64,000 nt of DNA from Pinibacter sp031553495 (GCA_031553495.1 JAVBLN010000007.1:334556-398555); one strand, 5' to 3'. Shown: positions 7,781 to 16,967, numbered from the stretch's first letter. Program-made: numbers and translations. The notes: generated by a model not told the origin, from the letters alone.

Positions 7781-8779
7781 ATGGAAAAAGAAGTTGTTTT
7801 AAGTGGTATAAGGCCAACCGGATTTCTTCATTTAGGAAATTATTTTGGCGCCATGCGCAATTATGTGCGTATGCAGGATAGCTATAATTGCTTTTTTTTC
7901 GTGGCCGACTGGCACAGTCTTACTACACATCCCGATACTAAAGAGCTGGCCGCGAGTGTGCGCCGCGTAATAGCGGAAAATATAGCTTGTGGCCTGGACC
8001 CGGATAAAGTTGCTTTTTATGTGCAAAGCCATGTTCCTGAAATATCGGAATTATACTTATACCTCAATATGCTTGCCTATAAAGGGGAGCTTGAAAAAAC
8101 ACCTACATTTAAAGATAAAGTGCGGTTGCAGCCCGATAATGTAAATGCCGGCTTATTAACATACCCTGTTTTGATGGCGGCAGATATTCTTGTACATCGC
8201 GCTACAAAAGTGCCTGTGGGCAAAGATCAGCAGCAGCATGTGGAAATTGCACGCAATTATGCTAACCGTTTTAATCACCGGTATGGTGATGTTTTTCCGG
8301 AACCGGAAGCGTTCAATTTTGGCGAAGCGCTGGTAAAAGTACCCAGCCTGGATGGTAAAGGAAAAATGAGTAAGAGTGAAAACCAAATGTCTACGTTATA
8401 CCTTGCCGATAGCGATGACCTGATTCGCAAAAAAGTTATGAAGGCGCAAACTGACAGCGGCCCCACTGAACCAAATTCAGTAAAACCCGATTACATAGAA
8501 AACATATTTTTGCTGATGAAACTGGTTAGCGCAGAAGATGTACTGGCAAAATTTGAAAACGATTACAACACCTGTACTATTCGCTATGGCGACATGAAAA
8601 AACAATTGGCTGAAGACATGGTGAAATTTATTGCGCCAATTCGTGAAAAAGCCGAAAGTATTCGCACTGATGAAAAGTATTTAAAAGAAGTAATGGAAAA
8701 AGGCGCTGAAAAAGCAGGTAAAAGTGCAAAAGCAACTTTGCAATTAGTACGCGAACATATGGGGTTGATTTACTATTAA
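7781..8779 (+). CDS. trpS: Tryptophanyl-tRNA synthetase
   Basis: Class Ic aminoacyl-tRNA synthetase that charges tRNA(Trp). The 332 residues fit the bacterial family (about 330). The ATP-binding HIGH-like motif appears as PTGFLHLGNY near residue 12 and the KMSKS loop as GKMSKSEN near residue 195. Between them DWHSLTTHP and PVLMAADILVHRA with VGKDQQQHVE are characteristic of TrpRS. The start at 7781 (MEKEVVLSG) is chosen because the in-frame sequence upstream is repetitive octamer sequence rather than protein. The gene is single and is followed 47 bp later by the deoxynucleoside kinase. Confidence 0.96.
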   Translation: MEKEVVLSGIRPTGFLHLGNYFGAMRNYVRMQDSYNCFFFVADWHSLTTHPDTKELAASVRRVIAENIACGLDPDKVAFYVQSHVPEISELYLYLNMLAYKGELEKTPTFKDKVRLQPDNVNAGLLTYPVLMAADILVHRATKVPVGKDQQQHVEIARNYANRFNHRYGDVFPEPEAFNFGEALVKVPSLDGKGKMSKSENQMSTLYLADSDDLIRKKVMKAQTDSGPTEPNSVKPDYIENIFLLMKLVSAEDVLAKFENDYNTCTIRYGDMKKQLAEDMVKFIAPIREKAESIRTDEKYLKEVMEKGAEKAGKSAKATLQLVREHMGLIYY

Positions 8780-8826
8780 AACCAGGTATCCTATTGAAAT
8801 AAATCATTGTTTTACATATTTAATTC

Positions 8827-9462
8827 ATGGCTAAAGCAAAAAAACCTAAACACATCGCAATTGCGGGAAATATTGGGGCCGGGAAAACCACCCTCACGGA
8901 AATGTTGAGCAAACATTACAAGTGGATTCCGCAATTTGAAGACGTAGATCACAATCCATATCTGAACGATTTTTATGAAGACATGCCAAGGTGGAGCTTC
9001 AATTTGCAGATATATTTTTTGAACAGCCGTCTTAACCAACTGCTGGAAATTCATCACGGCACCGAAACTGTAATACAGGATCGCACCATTTACGAAGATG
9101 CCAACATTTTTGCACCAAACCTTCATGAAATGGGATTGATGAATAAACGCGATTACGATAATTATTACATGTTTTTCCAAACCCTCAAAAGTATGGTGCA
9201 GCCGCCGGATCTTTTAATTTATTTACAGGCATCCGTGCCCACGCTGGTTGCACAAATTCAAAAAAGAGGAAGAGAATATGAAGAAAATATCAGGCTCGAT
9301 TACCTGAAACGCCTTAATGACTACTACAACAAATGGATAGAAACCTACAAAGAAGGACCGTTATTGATAATAGATGTCGATAAAAATAAATTTCCCGAAA
9401 ATGAAGAGCACTTAGGAGAAATTATTAACAAGATAGATTCGCAGTTATACGGTTTGTTTTAG
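8827..9462 (+). CDS. Deoxynucleoside kinase
   Basis: Phosphorylates deoxyadenosine, deoxyguanosine or related deoxynucleosides for salvage. The 211-residue protein has the P-loop GNIGAGKTTL near residue 15, the substrate-site stretch WSFNLQIYFLNSRLNQ, the DRTIYEDANIFA motif equivalent to the family's DRS segment, and the LID-type arginines in QIQKRGREYEENIR. Exact base preference cannot be read from sequence. A strong terminator follows 22 bp after the stop, so transcription likely ends here. Confidence 0.92.
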   Translation: MAKAKKPKHIAIAGNIGAGKTTLTEMLSKHYKWIPQFEDVDHNPYLNDFYEDMPRWSFNLQIYFLNSRLNQLLEIHHGTETVIQDRTIYEDANIFAPNLHEMGLMNKRDYDNYYMFFQTLKSMVQPPDLLIYLQASVPTLVAQIQKRGREYEENIRLDYLKRLNDYYNKWIETYKEGPLLIIDVDKNKFPENEEHLGEIINKIDSQLYGLF

Positions 9463-9483
9463 AACTGCATATACTTTATTTTG

Positions 9484-9520
9484 AAAAGCGCCCTTGTTAC
9501 TTAGAACAGGGCGCTTTTTT
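9484..9520 (+). terminator. Rho-independent terminator after the deoxynucleoside kinase gene
   Basis: Stem AAAAGCGCCC / GGGCGCTTTT extended by T-A and GTT/AAC pairs, with a short loop and a run of six T. Confidence 0.9.
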
Positions 9521-9635
9521 AATTATTGACTTATTGAGGCTAATTGATTCTTCAGATCTCCGACTTCTTCAAATTGCCCTCATTCTTCACGTCGTTTTAA
9601 ACATCAATTCGTTAAATTTGTTTAGAAACCGACAT

Positions 9636-11192
9636 ATGAAAAGAATTATTTTATTCATGGCAATGCTCCTTTCAAATGGACTTTTACATGCGCAGGATAC
9701 AATTCCACCAGACAGATTGTATGGAGATCTTTTTGTGGATGTACAAATGGGTAAGATATTCCCGGACAGTAAAACATTTGCCGATTGCATAGCTAAACGC
9801 GATCCTAAACAAATTGTGGAAGAATATGCCGGTATAAAGAAAAGCGCATCTCCTGAGTTCTCTTTAAAACGATTTGTAGAAGATAATTTCGAACTGCCAC
9901 CCGCTTTAAATGAAGCGTATAAAAGCAATGCGAATGTTGATGTGCAAACGCATATAAAGCAACTGTGGGCATTACTAAAAAGAAATCCCGACAGGCCGGT
10001 AGCCTGGAGTTCGCAGTTGCCGCTGCCAAACCCGTATGTAGTACCGGGTGGAAGGTTTCGCGAAATGTATTATTGGGATTCTTACTTTACCATGCTGGGG
10101 CTTGATGCAAACGGCGATGTAGCCATGTTGGAACACCTGGTAAATAATTTTTCGTGGCTAATAACCCAGTACGGACACGTTCCAAACGGCACCCGAACAT
10201 ACTACCTAAGCAGATCGCAGCCGCCTTTCTTCTCGCTGATGTTGGATTTGCTTGCCAAAAGAATCGGCGATAAAGTGTATGCGGAATATCAGCGACCGTT
10301 GCAATACGAATATAGTTACTGGATGGACAGGATTGCTAATACAAAACATTTAGTGAAAATGCCGGATGGCAGTGTGCTTAACCGTTATTACGATCAGCTT
10401 GAAACACCAAGACCCGAAAGCTACAAAGAAGATGTTGAGTTGTTCGCAAAGCTGCCTGCCGCCTCAAAAAAAAGTCGTTACAGAAATATACGTTCCGCAG
10501 CGGAAAGCGGCTGGGACTTTAGCTCACGCTGGTTCGCAGATGGTAAAAATTTATCTACTATACAAACCACTAACCTGGTGCCCGTTGATTTGAATTGCCT
10601 TCTATATCATCTTGAAGTTACTTTGTCAAAATCGTATAAAGAGAGCGGCGATTTATTAAGAGCAAATCTGTTTACACAACTTGCGGAAAAGAGGAAAGCC
10701 GCCATTAACAAATATTTATACAAGCCTGCCGACGGCTGGTATTATGATTACAACATCAGCAGGCATGCATTGAGTAATTCCATGACTATTGCGGGTATTA
10801 CACCTTTTTATTTTGATTTGCCCGCCAAAGAGCGTATTCAAAAAGCAGCAGCGATTGTTGAAAAAAAATTTCTGAAAGCCGGTGGGGTGGTAACCACACT
10901 GCGAAACAGCGGCCAGCAATGGGATGCCCCAAATGGTTGGGCTCCCCTGCAATGGATTACTATAAAAGGGTTGGAAAAATATGAGCAGGGCGACCTCGCA
11001 AAAGAAATTGCAAAGCGATGGATTTCAATGAACATAAAAGTGTTTAAAACTACCGGAAAAATGATGGAGAAATACAATGTGGAAAATGTGGATGCACAGG
11101 CCGGTGGTGGCGAATATCCCGCACAAGACGGCTTCGGCTGGACAAACGGCGTACTGATGAAACTGATAGAAGAATATGGAACGGGGGAATAA
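9636..11192 (+). CDS. treA: Periplasmic trehalase (GH37)
   Basis: Hydrolyses trehalose to two glucose. Both trehalase signatures are present: PGGRFREMYYWDSYF (signature 1) and QWDAPNGWAPLQ (signature 2), with the GGGEYPAQDGFGWTNGV stretch near the C-terminus. The start at 9636 is chosen because it begins a signal peptide (MKRIILFMAMLLSNGLLHA) cut before QDTIPPD, giving a 518-residue precursor of normal length. The enzyme is therefore exported. It stands alone. A seven-base-period tract and a dispersed repeat lie downstream. Confidence 0.95.
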   Translation: MKRIILFMAMLLSNGLLHAQDTIPPDRLYGDLFVDVQMGKIFPDSKTFADCIAKRDPKQIVEEYAGIKKSASPEFSLKRFVEDNFELPPALNEAYKSNANVDVQTHIKQLWALLKRNPDRPVAWSSQLPLPNPYVVPGGRFREMYYWDSYFTMLGLDANGDVAMLEHLVNNFSWLITQYGHVPNGTRTYYLSRSQPPFFSLMLDLLAKRIGDKVYAEYQRPLQYEYSYWMDRIANTKHLVKMPDGSVLNRYYDQLETPRPESYKEDVELFAKLPAASKKSRYRNIRSAAESGWDFSSRWFADGKNLSTIQTTNLVPVDLNCLLYHLEVTLSKSYKESGDLLRANLFTQLAEKRKAAINKYLYKPADGWYYDYNISRHALSNSMTIAGITPFYFDLPAKERIQKAAAIVEKKFLKAGGVVTTLRNSGQQWDAPNGWAPLQWITIKGLEKYEQGDLAKEIAKRWISMNIKVFKTTGKMMEKYNVENVDAQAGGGEYPAQDGFGWTNGVLMKLIEEYGTGE

Positions 11193-11200
11193 TTACTCTG

Positions 11201-11232
11201 GATTTGAGATTTGAAATTTGAAATTTGAAATG
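11201..11232. repeat. 7-bp-period tract (AATTTGA)
   Basis: GATTTGA GATTTGA AATTTGA AATTTGA AATG: four consecutive heptamers starting 8 bp after the trehalase stop codon. Confidence 0.75.
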
Positions 11233-11270
11233 TTTTTAATTGTTATACGCTGTATTATGATTGAGATTTT

Positions 11271-11345
11271 ATTTTTTGGGGACGGGCGGTAGTGCTACTA
11301 TTAAGCATCGTTGTGTCACTCACTTGTGCGGTAGGAACTTTAGTG
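11271..11345 (+). repeat. Dispersed intergenic repeat, copy 6 (GTG type)
   Basis: Plus-orientation copy: ATTTTTTGGGGACGGGCGGTAG, GCTACTATTAAGC, core GTGTCAC, end GTAGGAACTTTA. It shares the unusual GGAACTTTAGTGGGCGG right end with copy 17, so these two are close relatives. It lies between the convergent trehalase and DUF922 genes. Confidence 0.85.
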
Positions 11346-11471
11346 GGCGGTTAGCAACGAGCAATAGAGAAATCAGAGGTCGGGTTGCTAATTTGAGAAG
11401 GCTATATGAAATTAGTTGTTATTAATGAGTTGAGAATTGTAACTCAATAACTAAATGATTTGATGTCCGGC

Positions 11472-12002
11472 TCAGTAGTTCGCATAATCTTTATACTCCT
11501 TCAACGCGTTGGTTATTTTTTTGTTCCACTTTTCCTGGCCAGCTTTGTTGCGTGAAAAATTTGATTCGCTGTCGTATTCGTCCTGCATTTGCTGGTGCTC
11601 CGTCATAATGCGTTGGTAGATATTGTTCATGTCTTTGCCTGCTGTTGATTCATTGTATTTGTACTCTTTCATTGCTTTATTCAGCATTCTTGCAAAAAGT
11701 TCTGAAATATCAAAATGGCTCTGCTCATGCTGCAGTATGTATTCGTTTTTAACACGCATCCACGATCTTGATTTATCAAAAACGCAGCTTATTTTAAAAT
11801 TAACACCATGTGAGCCGTAGCCCATATCCAATTTTATGGAAGTACTTGTTAATGCCGCATTTGAAGAATTGACATCTACAGAAGCTTTGAAATCGTTATA
11901 GGTTAGTTTTTTATTTGCTTTCCAGGGTATTAAATTATTAGAAGATTGCGCTTGCGCAAATGAAGTAGAGAATAACAGTATGAAGAAATAAATCATTTTC
12001 AT
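11472..12002 (-). CDS. DUF922-type putative zinc metalloprotease, exported
   Basis: A 176-residue exported protein. The start at 12002 gives a signal peptide (MKMIYFFILLFSTSFAQA). Nothing upstream in frame is family-like. The mature part contains HEQSHFDISE, an HExxH motif of the kind that defines the putative zinc-dependent proteases of DUF922. It is followed by a helical C-terminus rich in Lys, Gln and Tyr. The mature N-terminus SNNLIPWKANKKLTYNDFKA is typical of this family in Bacteroidota. Protease activity is inferred from the motif only. Confidence 0.8.
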   Translation of the reverse strand: MKMIYFFILLFSTSFAQAQSSNNLIPWKANKKLTYNDFKASVDVNSSNAALTSTSIKLDMGYGSHGVNFKISCVFDKSRSWMRVKNEYILQHEQSHFDISELFARMLNKAMKEYKYNESTAGKDMNNIYQRIMTEHQQMQDEYDSESNFSRNKAGQEKWNKKITNALKEYKDYANY

Positions 12003-12048
12003 AGTAGAATATTCAAGCGGCAAAAAGAATGCCGAAAGTATTAAATAA

Positions 12049-12080
12049 GTTGAGAGTGGAGAGTGGAGAATTGAGAATGC
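12049..12080. repeat. 7-bp-period tract (TTGAGAR)
   Basis: TTGAGAG TGGAGAG TGGAGAA TTGAGAA, upstream of the DUF922 gene. A second tract of the complementary kind follows at 12111-12146. Confidence 0.7.
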
Positions 12081-12110
12081 TTTATACACTAATTGCGTGT
12101 GAATACAAAA

Positions 12111-12146
12111 GCACTCAAAACTCAAAACTCATAACTCATCACTTGC
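12111..12146. repeat. 7-bp-period tract (ACTCAAA)
   Basis: ACTCAAA ACTCAAA ACTCATA ACTCATC ACTTGCT, running directly into repeat copy 7. Confidence 0.7.
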
Positions 12147-12150
12147 TCCA

Positions 12151-12224
12151 TAGCATTACTGCCGTACAAGTGAGTGACACAACGATACTTAATAGTAGCA
12201 CCGCCGCCGGGTACCCAAAAAAAA
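12151..12224 (-). repeat. Dispersed intergenic repeat, copy 7 (GTG type)
   Basis: Minus-orientation copy: TAGCATTACTGCCG, GTGAGTGACACAACG, ATACTTAATAGTAGCACCG, CCGCCGGGTACCC and an eight-A tract. It lies between the divergent DUF922 and pepP genes. Confidence 0.85.
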
Positions 12225-12371
12225 TCAATGAATTATTGAATCGTTGAGTTACAATTACAGCTTGTTTCCTCATTTTCAAATTCATTTCTCACATTTTCAC
12301 ATTTCCTATTGCCTGATTACTCCCCGCGATATCTTACATTTACAGATTCTTTTACTTTTCAATAGAATAAT

Positions 12372-13664
12372 ATGAAATACAAGTCATTAAATCCGGAAAT
12401 ATTTGTACAAAACCGGAAGCGTTTTATCGAAAAAATGGAGAAGAACGCGATAGCTATTTTTAATAGCAATGATGAACTGCCGTCGAATGGCGACGCATTG
12501 TATGCTTTTAAGCAAAACTCAGATCTGTATTGGCTTACGGGAATTGTGCAGGAAGACACGATGTTGGTTTTGTATCCCGATAATCCCGATCCTAAATATC
12601 GTGAAGTGCTGGTGTTAACAAGACCAAATGAAATGAAAGAAAAATGGGACGGACACCGTTTAAGAAGCGAGGAAGGAACCGCCATTTCGGGTATTCAAAA
12701 AATCGTTTGGCTCGATGCGCTGGATAGTCTTTTGCAGGGATGGGTACACTCGGCAGATACTATTTATTTGAACACAAATGAGAATGACAGGAAAGCTCCC
12801 AAATATGTAGGTGTAAGAGATTACAGGTATGCAAAGGAAATGCGCCTCCGCTATCCCTTGCACAATTATAAGCGTAGCGCGAAAATTTTGAAAGAACTGC
12901 GTGGAGTTAAAACTCAGTTTGAAGTGGAAGTGATTAGCGAAGCGATCAATATTACCGATAAAGCTTTCAGGCGGGTGTTGGGATTTATAAAACCCGGCGT
13001 GTTTGAGTTTGAGATTGAAGCGGAAATAATGCACGAATTTTTGCGTAACCGCGCCACAGGCGAGGCTTATGGAAGCATTATTGCCAGCGGCGACAGAGCC
13101 CGCACTTTACACTATGTAACTAATAACCAGGAATGTAAAGACGGCGAACTGATACTGATGGATTTTGGAGCTCAATACGGTGGCTATAATGCCGATCTTA
13201 CACGCACCGTGCCGGTAAACGGAAAATTTACCAGTCGCCAGAAAGAAGTGTATAACGCATGCCTGGCGCTCCACACATATTGCATAAGTATCTTGAAACC
13301 CGGTATTTCGCTAATCGACTATACCGAAAAAGTGGGGGATGAAGCAAATAAACTGTTCATAAAACTAGGATTGCTTACAGAAGCCGATGTGAAAAATGAA
13401 GATCCTGAAAATCGCGCTTTCCGCAAATACCTGTACCACGGCATTTCGCATCATTTGGGTGTGGATGTGCACGATTTGGGAGCACGCTTAGAGCCATTGC
13501 AGGAAGGTATGTTCCTGACTGTGGAACCCGGTATTTATATTGAAGAAGAGCAAATGGGCATACGCATCGAAAACAATATATGGCTCACTAAAAATGGCAA
13601 TATAGACCTGATGAAAAATATTCCAATAACAGTTGAAGAAATTGAAGCGTTGATGAAGAAATAG
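12372..13664 (+). CDS. pepP: Xaa-Pro aminopeptidase (M24B)
   Basis: Removes the N-terminal residue next to proline, in the cytoplasm. At 430 residues it has the two-domain length of aminopeptidase P. The N-terminal creatinase-like domain (1-165) includes NSDLYWLTGI. The C-terminal pita-bread domain carries the dimetal ligands: Asp in LMDFGAQYGG and in YNADLTRTVPVNG, His in HGISHHLGVDVHD, Glu in TVEPGIYIEEE and Glu in IRIENNIW. All five ligands are present, so the enzyme should be active. It is followed 104 bp later by pssA. Confidence 0.94.
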   Translation: MKYKSLNPEIFVQNRKRFIEKMEKNAIAIFNSNDELPSNGDALYAFKQNSDLYWLTGIVQEDTMLVLYPDNPDPKYREVLVLTRPNEMKEKWDGHRLRSEEGTAISGIQKIVWLDALDSLLQGWVHSADTIYLNTNENDRKAPKYVGVRDYRYAKEMRLRYPLHNYKRSAKILKELRGVKTQFEVEVISEAINITDKAFRRVLGFIKPGVFEFEIEAEIMHEFLRNRATGEAYGSIIASGDRARTLHYVTNNQECKDGELILMDFGAQYGGYNADLTRTVPVNGKFTSRQKEVYNACLALHTYCISILKPGISLIDYTEKVGDEANKLFIKLGLLTEADVKNEDPENRAFRKYLYHGISHHLGVDVHDLGARLEPLQEGMFLTVEPGIYIEEEQMGIRIENNIWLTKNGNIDLMKNIPITVEEIEALMKK

Positions 13665-13767
13665 TTGATAGTTGTTGGTTGTTAGCCTTTATATACAGTC
13701 CATTATTAATAGAATGCTTGAATATACTGGCCAACAGCCAACAACCTCCAACAGCCAACAACAACTT
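13663..13767. repeat. 7-bp-period tracts flanking the pepP/pssA gap
   Basis: AGTTGAT AGTTGTT GGTTGTT after pepP. CCAACAG CCAACAA CCTCCAA CAGCCAA CAACAAC precedes pssA. The two halves are roughly complementary. Confidence 0.6.
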
Positions 13768-13768
13768 T

Positions 13769-14530
13769 ATGAAACAAATTCCAAATCTTTTCACTTTACT
13801 TAACCTGGCATTTGGATGTCTTGCCATTATTGCAACCCTGCAAAACGGAATAATTATTACCAGCGATAGTTATGGAACTCAATTGATTGACATGCCGGAA
13901 AAGATCTGGTATGCTTCTTTGTTTATTGGACTAGCAGGTGTTGTGGATTTTTTTGATGGCTTTGTGGCGCGGCTTTTTAAAGCCACATCGGCCATGGGAA
14001 AGGAGTTGGATTCATTGGCAGATGTTGTAAGTTTTGGCGTGGCGCCGGGCATGATATTATACCAGCTTTTGCGGCTAAGTATAGCCCGCGAGCCGGATGG
14101 GCTTAATGTTTCGGTAGTTTGGCTGTTACCCGCAATTATAGTGCCTTGTGCGGCTGCATACAGGCTTGCTAAATTTAATATAGACGATTCCCAGCAATAC
14201 GGTTTTAAAGGCGTGCCAACACCCGCGGCCGGTATGCTCATCGCCTCCTTTCCTTTAATATTATGGACTTCAGCCGATATGGGATCTTCGCTTTTACTAA
14301 ATAAATGGCTGCTGTACGCCGTTATAGCATTGATAAGCTATTTGATGGTTTCCAATATACCCATTATGGCGCTTAAGTTTAAGGATTATACGGTTAAAAG
14401 TAATATACCAAAGATCCTTCTGGCTGTATTAGCCGTTGTGGCTGCCATATTCCTGAAATGGCTTGCGGTTCCGGTTATATTTATTCTGTATATCATCTTA
14501 TCTTTGGCGCTTTCAAAAAAGCAGTCATAA
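13769..14530 (+). CDS. pssA: CDP-diacylglycerol-serine O-phosphatidyltransferase
   Basis: Integral membrane enzyme that makes phosphatidylserine, the precursor of phosphatidylethanolamine. The CDP-alcohol phosphatidyltransferase signature D-G-x2-A-R-x8-G-x3-D-x3-D is seen in FFDGFVARLFKATSAMG followed by KELDSLADVVSFG. Several hydrophobic segments follow, ending in a long C-terminal pair (about residues 180-250). The start at 13769 (MKQIPNLFTLLNLAFGC) is chosen because the upstream in-frame stretch is the heptamer tract. At 253 residues it is normal for the Bacteroidota subfamily. Confidence 0.92.
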   Translation: MKQIPNLFTLLNLAFGCLAIIATLQNGIIITSDSYGTQLIDMPEKIWYASLFIGLAGVVDFFDGFVARLFKATSAMGKELDSLADVVSFGVAPGMILYQLLRLSIAREPDGLNVSVVWLLPAIIVPCAAAYRLAKFNIDDSQQYGFKGVPTPAAGMLIASFPLILWTSADMGSSLLLNKWLLYAVIALISYLMVSNIPIMALKFKDYTVKSNIPKILLAVLAVVAAIFLKWLAVPVIFILYIILSLALSKKQS

Positions 14531-14559
14531 AATAATTTAAAAACGAAAATCATAATACA

Positions 14560-14808
14560 ATGACTTTTTCAGTTCAGGTTAAAGTAATGCCGTTAAAAGA
14601 TTTGCTCGATCCACAGGGTAAAGCGGTAATGGGTGGTCTTGGAAATTTAGGGCTAACAGGAATTACGGATGTGCGCATAGGCAAACACATCACGCTACAA
14701 ATAGAAGCTGCTAACGAAGATGACGCGAAAAAAATAGCGGAAGATGCTACAAAAAAATTGCTCGCAAATCCTGTGATGGAATATTTTGAAATAGAGGTAA
14801 CAAACTAA
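14560..14808 (+). CDS. purS: Phosphoribosylformylglycinamidine synthase subunit PurS
   Basis: Small structural subunit of the PurLQS complex of de novo purine synthesis, where it joins the glutaminase PurQ to the synthase PurL. The 82 residues show the family pattern VKVMPLKDLLDPQGKAVMGGL, split here as VKVMPLKDLLDPQG and KAVMGGLGNLG, followed by VRIGKHITLQIEA and EDATKKLLANPVMEYFEIE. purL and purQ are not adjacent, which is unusual compared with Bacillus-type operons. The gene starts 29 bp after pssA and is probably cotranscribed with it. Confidence 0.92.
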   Translation: MTFSVQVKVMPLKDLLDPQGKAVMGGLGNLGLTGITDVRIGKHITLQIEAANEDDAKKIAEDATKKLLANPVMEYFEIEVTN

Positions 14809-14880
14809 TTTGCAATTGTGGAAATGTGAGAAAAGAGGTCGCCGCTTTTTAATAAAAGCATTGTTTAGTATAATTCTTAT

Positions 14881-14957
14881 TATTTTGAGCCGGGCGGCAT
14901 TGCTACTATGAAGCAGCCGTTGCGTCGCACTCTTCAACTTTTTGTTCTTTATTGGGC
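14881..14957 (+). repeat. Dispersed intergenic repeat, copy 8 (GCG type)
   Basis: Plus-orientation divergent copy: TATTTTGAGCCGGGCGGCATTG, CTACTATGAAGCAGCCG, core GCGTCGC and ACTCTTCAAC. The right end is TTGTTCTTTATTGGGC, close to copy 25. It lies between purS and rsmI. Confidence 0.75.
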
Positions 14958-15025
14958 AATTATATAATAGCACTCCGTTCTTGCATTTTCACATTTCCAC
15001 ATTCATTACATTTCCACATTATCCA

Positions 15026-15733
15026 ATGCTTTATCTTGTTCCCACGCCATTAGGAAATTTAAAAGATGCTACTTTCCGCTCCATCGAAGTGTTGCAAAGT
15101 GTAGATCTCATTTTGTGCGAAGACACGAGAACTTCCTCAGTTTTTTTAAATCACTATAATATTCAAAAACCACTAACGCCCTATCACCAGCATAATGAGC
15201 ATAAGGTGTTGCAGCATTTAGTAGATCAGCTAAAGCAAGGAAAAACTATGGCTGTAATTACAGATGCGGGAACACCCGGCATTTCCGATCCTGCTTTTTT
15301 GCTGATACGAGAATGTGTGCGTAATGATATAAAAGTAGAATGCCTTCCCGGAGCCACAGCTTTTGTACCCGCTTTGGTAAATAGCGGACTGCCTATTAAT
15401 CGTTTTACTTTCGAAGGTTTTTTACCTTTAAAAAAAGGCCGGCAAACTTTATTGAAACAATTGGCCTTGGAAGAAAGAACAATGGTATTTTACGAATCGC
15501 CCATGCGTTTGGTAAAAACACTTGAGGAGTTTGTAACGTACTTTGGAGCAGAACGCCCATGCTGTGTGTGCCGTGAACTCACCAAAATGTTTGAAGAAAA
15601 TAAACGTGGCAGCTTGCAGGAAGTATGCGATTACTATAAGCAAAAAACTGTAAAAGGAGAAATAGTTATTGTAGTGGGGCCGGTGGAAAGTGGGGAGAGA
15701 TCAAAATTGCTGGTTGCCGGTAGCCAGTGTTAG
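15026..15733 (+). CDS. rsmI: 16S rRNA (cytidine(1402)-2'-O)-methyltransferase
   Basis: S-adenosylmethionine-dependent enzyme that 2'-O-methylates C1402 in the decoding centre of 16S rRNA. It belongs to the tetrapyrrole-methylase fold. Recognisable motifs are LVPTPLGNLKDATFRS at the N-terminus, LCEDTRTSSVFLNHY, YHQHNE, the SAM-binding TDAGTPGISDPA and FVPALVNSGLPINRFTFEGFLP (in two parts), then FYESPMRLVKTL. At 235 residues it matches the length of the shorter family members. The start at 15026 gives the conserved MLYLVPTPLGN N-terminus. A heptamer tract follows the stop codon. Confidence 0.93.
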   Translation: MLYLVPTPLGNLKDATFRSIEVLQSVDLILCEDTRTSSVFLNHYNIQKPLTPYHQHNEHKVLQHLVDQLKQGKTMAVITDAGTPGISDPAFLLIRECVRNDIKVECLPGATAFVPALVNSGLPINRFTFEGFLPLKKGRQTLLKQLALEERTMVFYESPMRLVKTLEEFVTYFGAERPCCVCRELTKMFEENKRGSLQEVCDYYKQKTVKGEIVIVVGPVESGERSKLLVAGSQC

Positions 15734-15747
15734 ACAATTTCTTATGA

Positions 15748-15780
15748 CATCTGATTTCTGATCTCTGACTTCTAACTTCT
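15748..15780. repeat. 7-bp-period tract (CTTCTGA)
   Basis: CATCTGA TTTCTGA TCTCTGA CTTCTAA CTTCT: between rsmI and the sensor kinase gene. Confidence 0.7.
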
Positions 15781-15785
15781 TTTTT

Positions 15786-15793
15786 TACTTTTG
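15786..15793 (+). promoter_or_regulatory. Putative sensor kinase promoter -7 box
   Basis: TACTTTTG, an exact TAnnTTTG match, 22 bp before the kinase ATG. The heptamer tract occupies the -33 region and contains no TTG at the right distance. Confidence 0.4.
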
Positions 15794-15815
15794 ATACTGA
15801 ACTTTATACTAAAAC

Positions 15816-16967
15816 ATGTTTGTTTCCTTATTCAACTGGAGAAGTTTGCTGGCCTTACTTGCGATCGCTATTATTTTCGGAACGATATTTTATTCCCAAT
15901 ACCTGGCAGCAAAAATTGCTAATGACGAAAAGCAAAAAGTGTTGCAATGGGTGGAAGCAAGTAAAGCGGTAGTAATGAATCCCGGTATGGATCTTACTCT
16001 GCCTAACATGATACGTAACGAGCAAAACGATATACCAATCATTGAAACAAATGAGAGAGACAGTATCGTTAGTTTTATTAATCTCGATAGTACGAAAGTA
16101 GCAGGCGACAGCCTGTACCTGAAAAAAAAGCTGAAGGAATTTAAGAATGCAAATGAGCCGCTGCTTATAATTCTTAGCCAGGATCCGTTTATTGCCAACA
16201 AATATTATTATGGCAATACCAAACTACTGAACGAGGTGATATATTATCCGATTATTCAGTTGTGTATAGTAACAATATTTATTGTGCTGATCATAACTAC
16301 CATCAGTATACGAAACAAATCGACGCAAAACCAGGTGTGGGCCGGCATGGCTAAAGAAACAGCGCATCAGTTAGGTACGCCCTTGTCTTCATTGCAAGGC
16401 TGGATGGAAATGCTGAAAGAAGAAAGTAGTAATAATAGTATAGTGATGGAAATGGAGAAAGATCTTGGACGGTTGAAACTGGTGTCGGACAGGTTTGGAA
16501 AAATTGGAAGTACGCCAAAGCTGGAATCCAGCAACATTATTAACCAGGTGTGCGCGATGGTTGATTACATGAAGAAAAGAGCTCCGGAGAAAGTGGATTT
16601 TTCTATTGAAACCAATGGTAATGAAGTGGTGAATGCCCTTATATCGCCACCTCTTTTTGACTGGGTAATTGAAAATTTGTTGAAAAACGCATTGGATGCC
16701 ATGGAAGGGAAGGGAAAGATTGCTATTGAAGTACAACAGTTGGAAAACAAGATCCACATTGATATTTCCGATACCGGTAAAGGAATTGCTTCCAAGAATG
16801 TTCGTAAAATTTTTAAACCGGGATTTACTACTAAGAAGCGTGGATGGGGACTCGGACTGAGTTTATCAAAAAGAATAATTGAACAATATCACAACGGTGA
16901 ACTGTTTGTAAAAAGCTCCGACCCCGGCAAAGGCACTACATTCCGGATTGTGTTTAATAAAATTTGA
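15816..16967 (+). CDS. Membrane sensor histidine kinase
   Basis: Two-component sensor of 383 residues. A transmembrane helix lies at about 10-30, an extracytoplasmic segment at about 35-140 and a second helix at about 145-165. The dimerisation domain has the phosphoacceptor H in AKETAHQLGTPLSSLQGW. The ATP-binding domain shows the N-box LLKNALDAMEG, the G1 box DISDTGKGIA and the G2 box GWGLGLSLSKRI. No response regulator is next to it, so the partner is unknown. The H-box with GTPLSSLQGWMEML is typical of Bacteroidota orphan kinases. Confidence 0.9.
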   Translation: MFVSLFNWRSLLALLAIAIIFGTIFYSQYLAAKIANDEKQKVLQWVEASKAVVMNPGMDLTLPNMIRNEQNDIPIIETNERDSIVSFINLDSTKVAGDSLYLKKKLKEFKNANEPLLIILSQDPFIANKYYYGNTKLLNEVIYYPIIQLCIVTIFIVLIITTISIRNKSTQNQVWAGMAKETAHQLGTPLSSLQGWMEMLKEESSNNSIVMEMEKDLGRLKLVSDRFGKIGSTPKLESSNIINQVCAMVDYMKKRAPEKVDFSIETNGNEVVNALISPPLFDWVIENLLKNALDAMEGKGKIAIEVQQLENKIHIDISDTGKGIASKNVRKIFKPGFTTKKRGWGLGLSLSKRIIEQYHNGELFVKSSDPGKGTTFRIVFNKI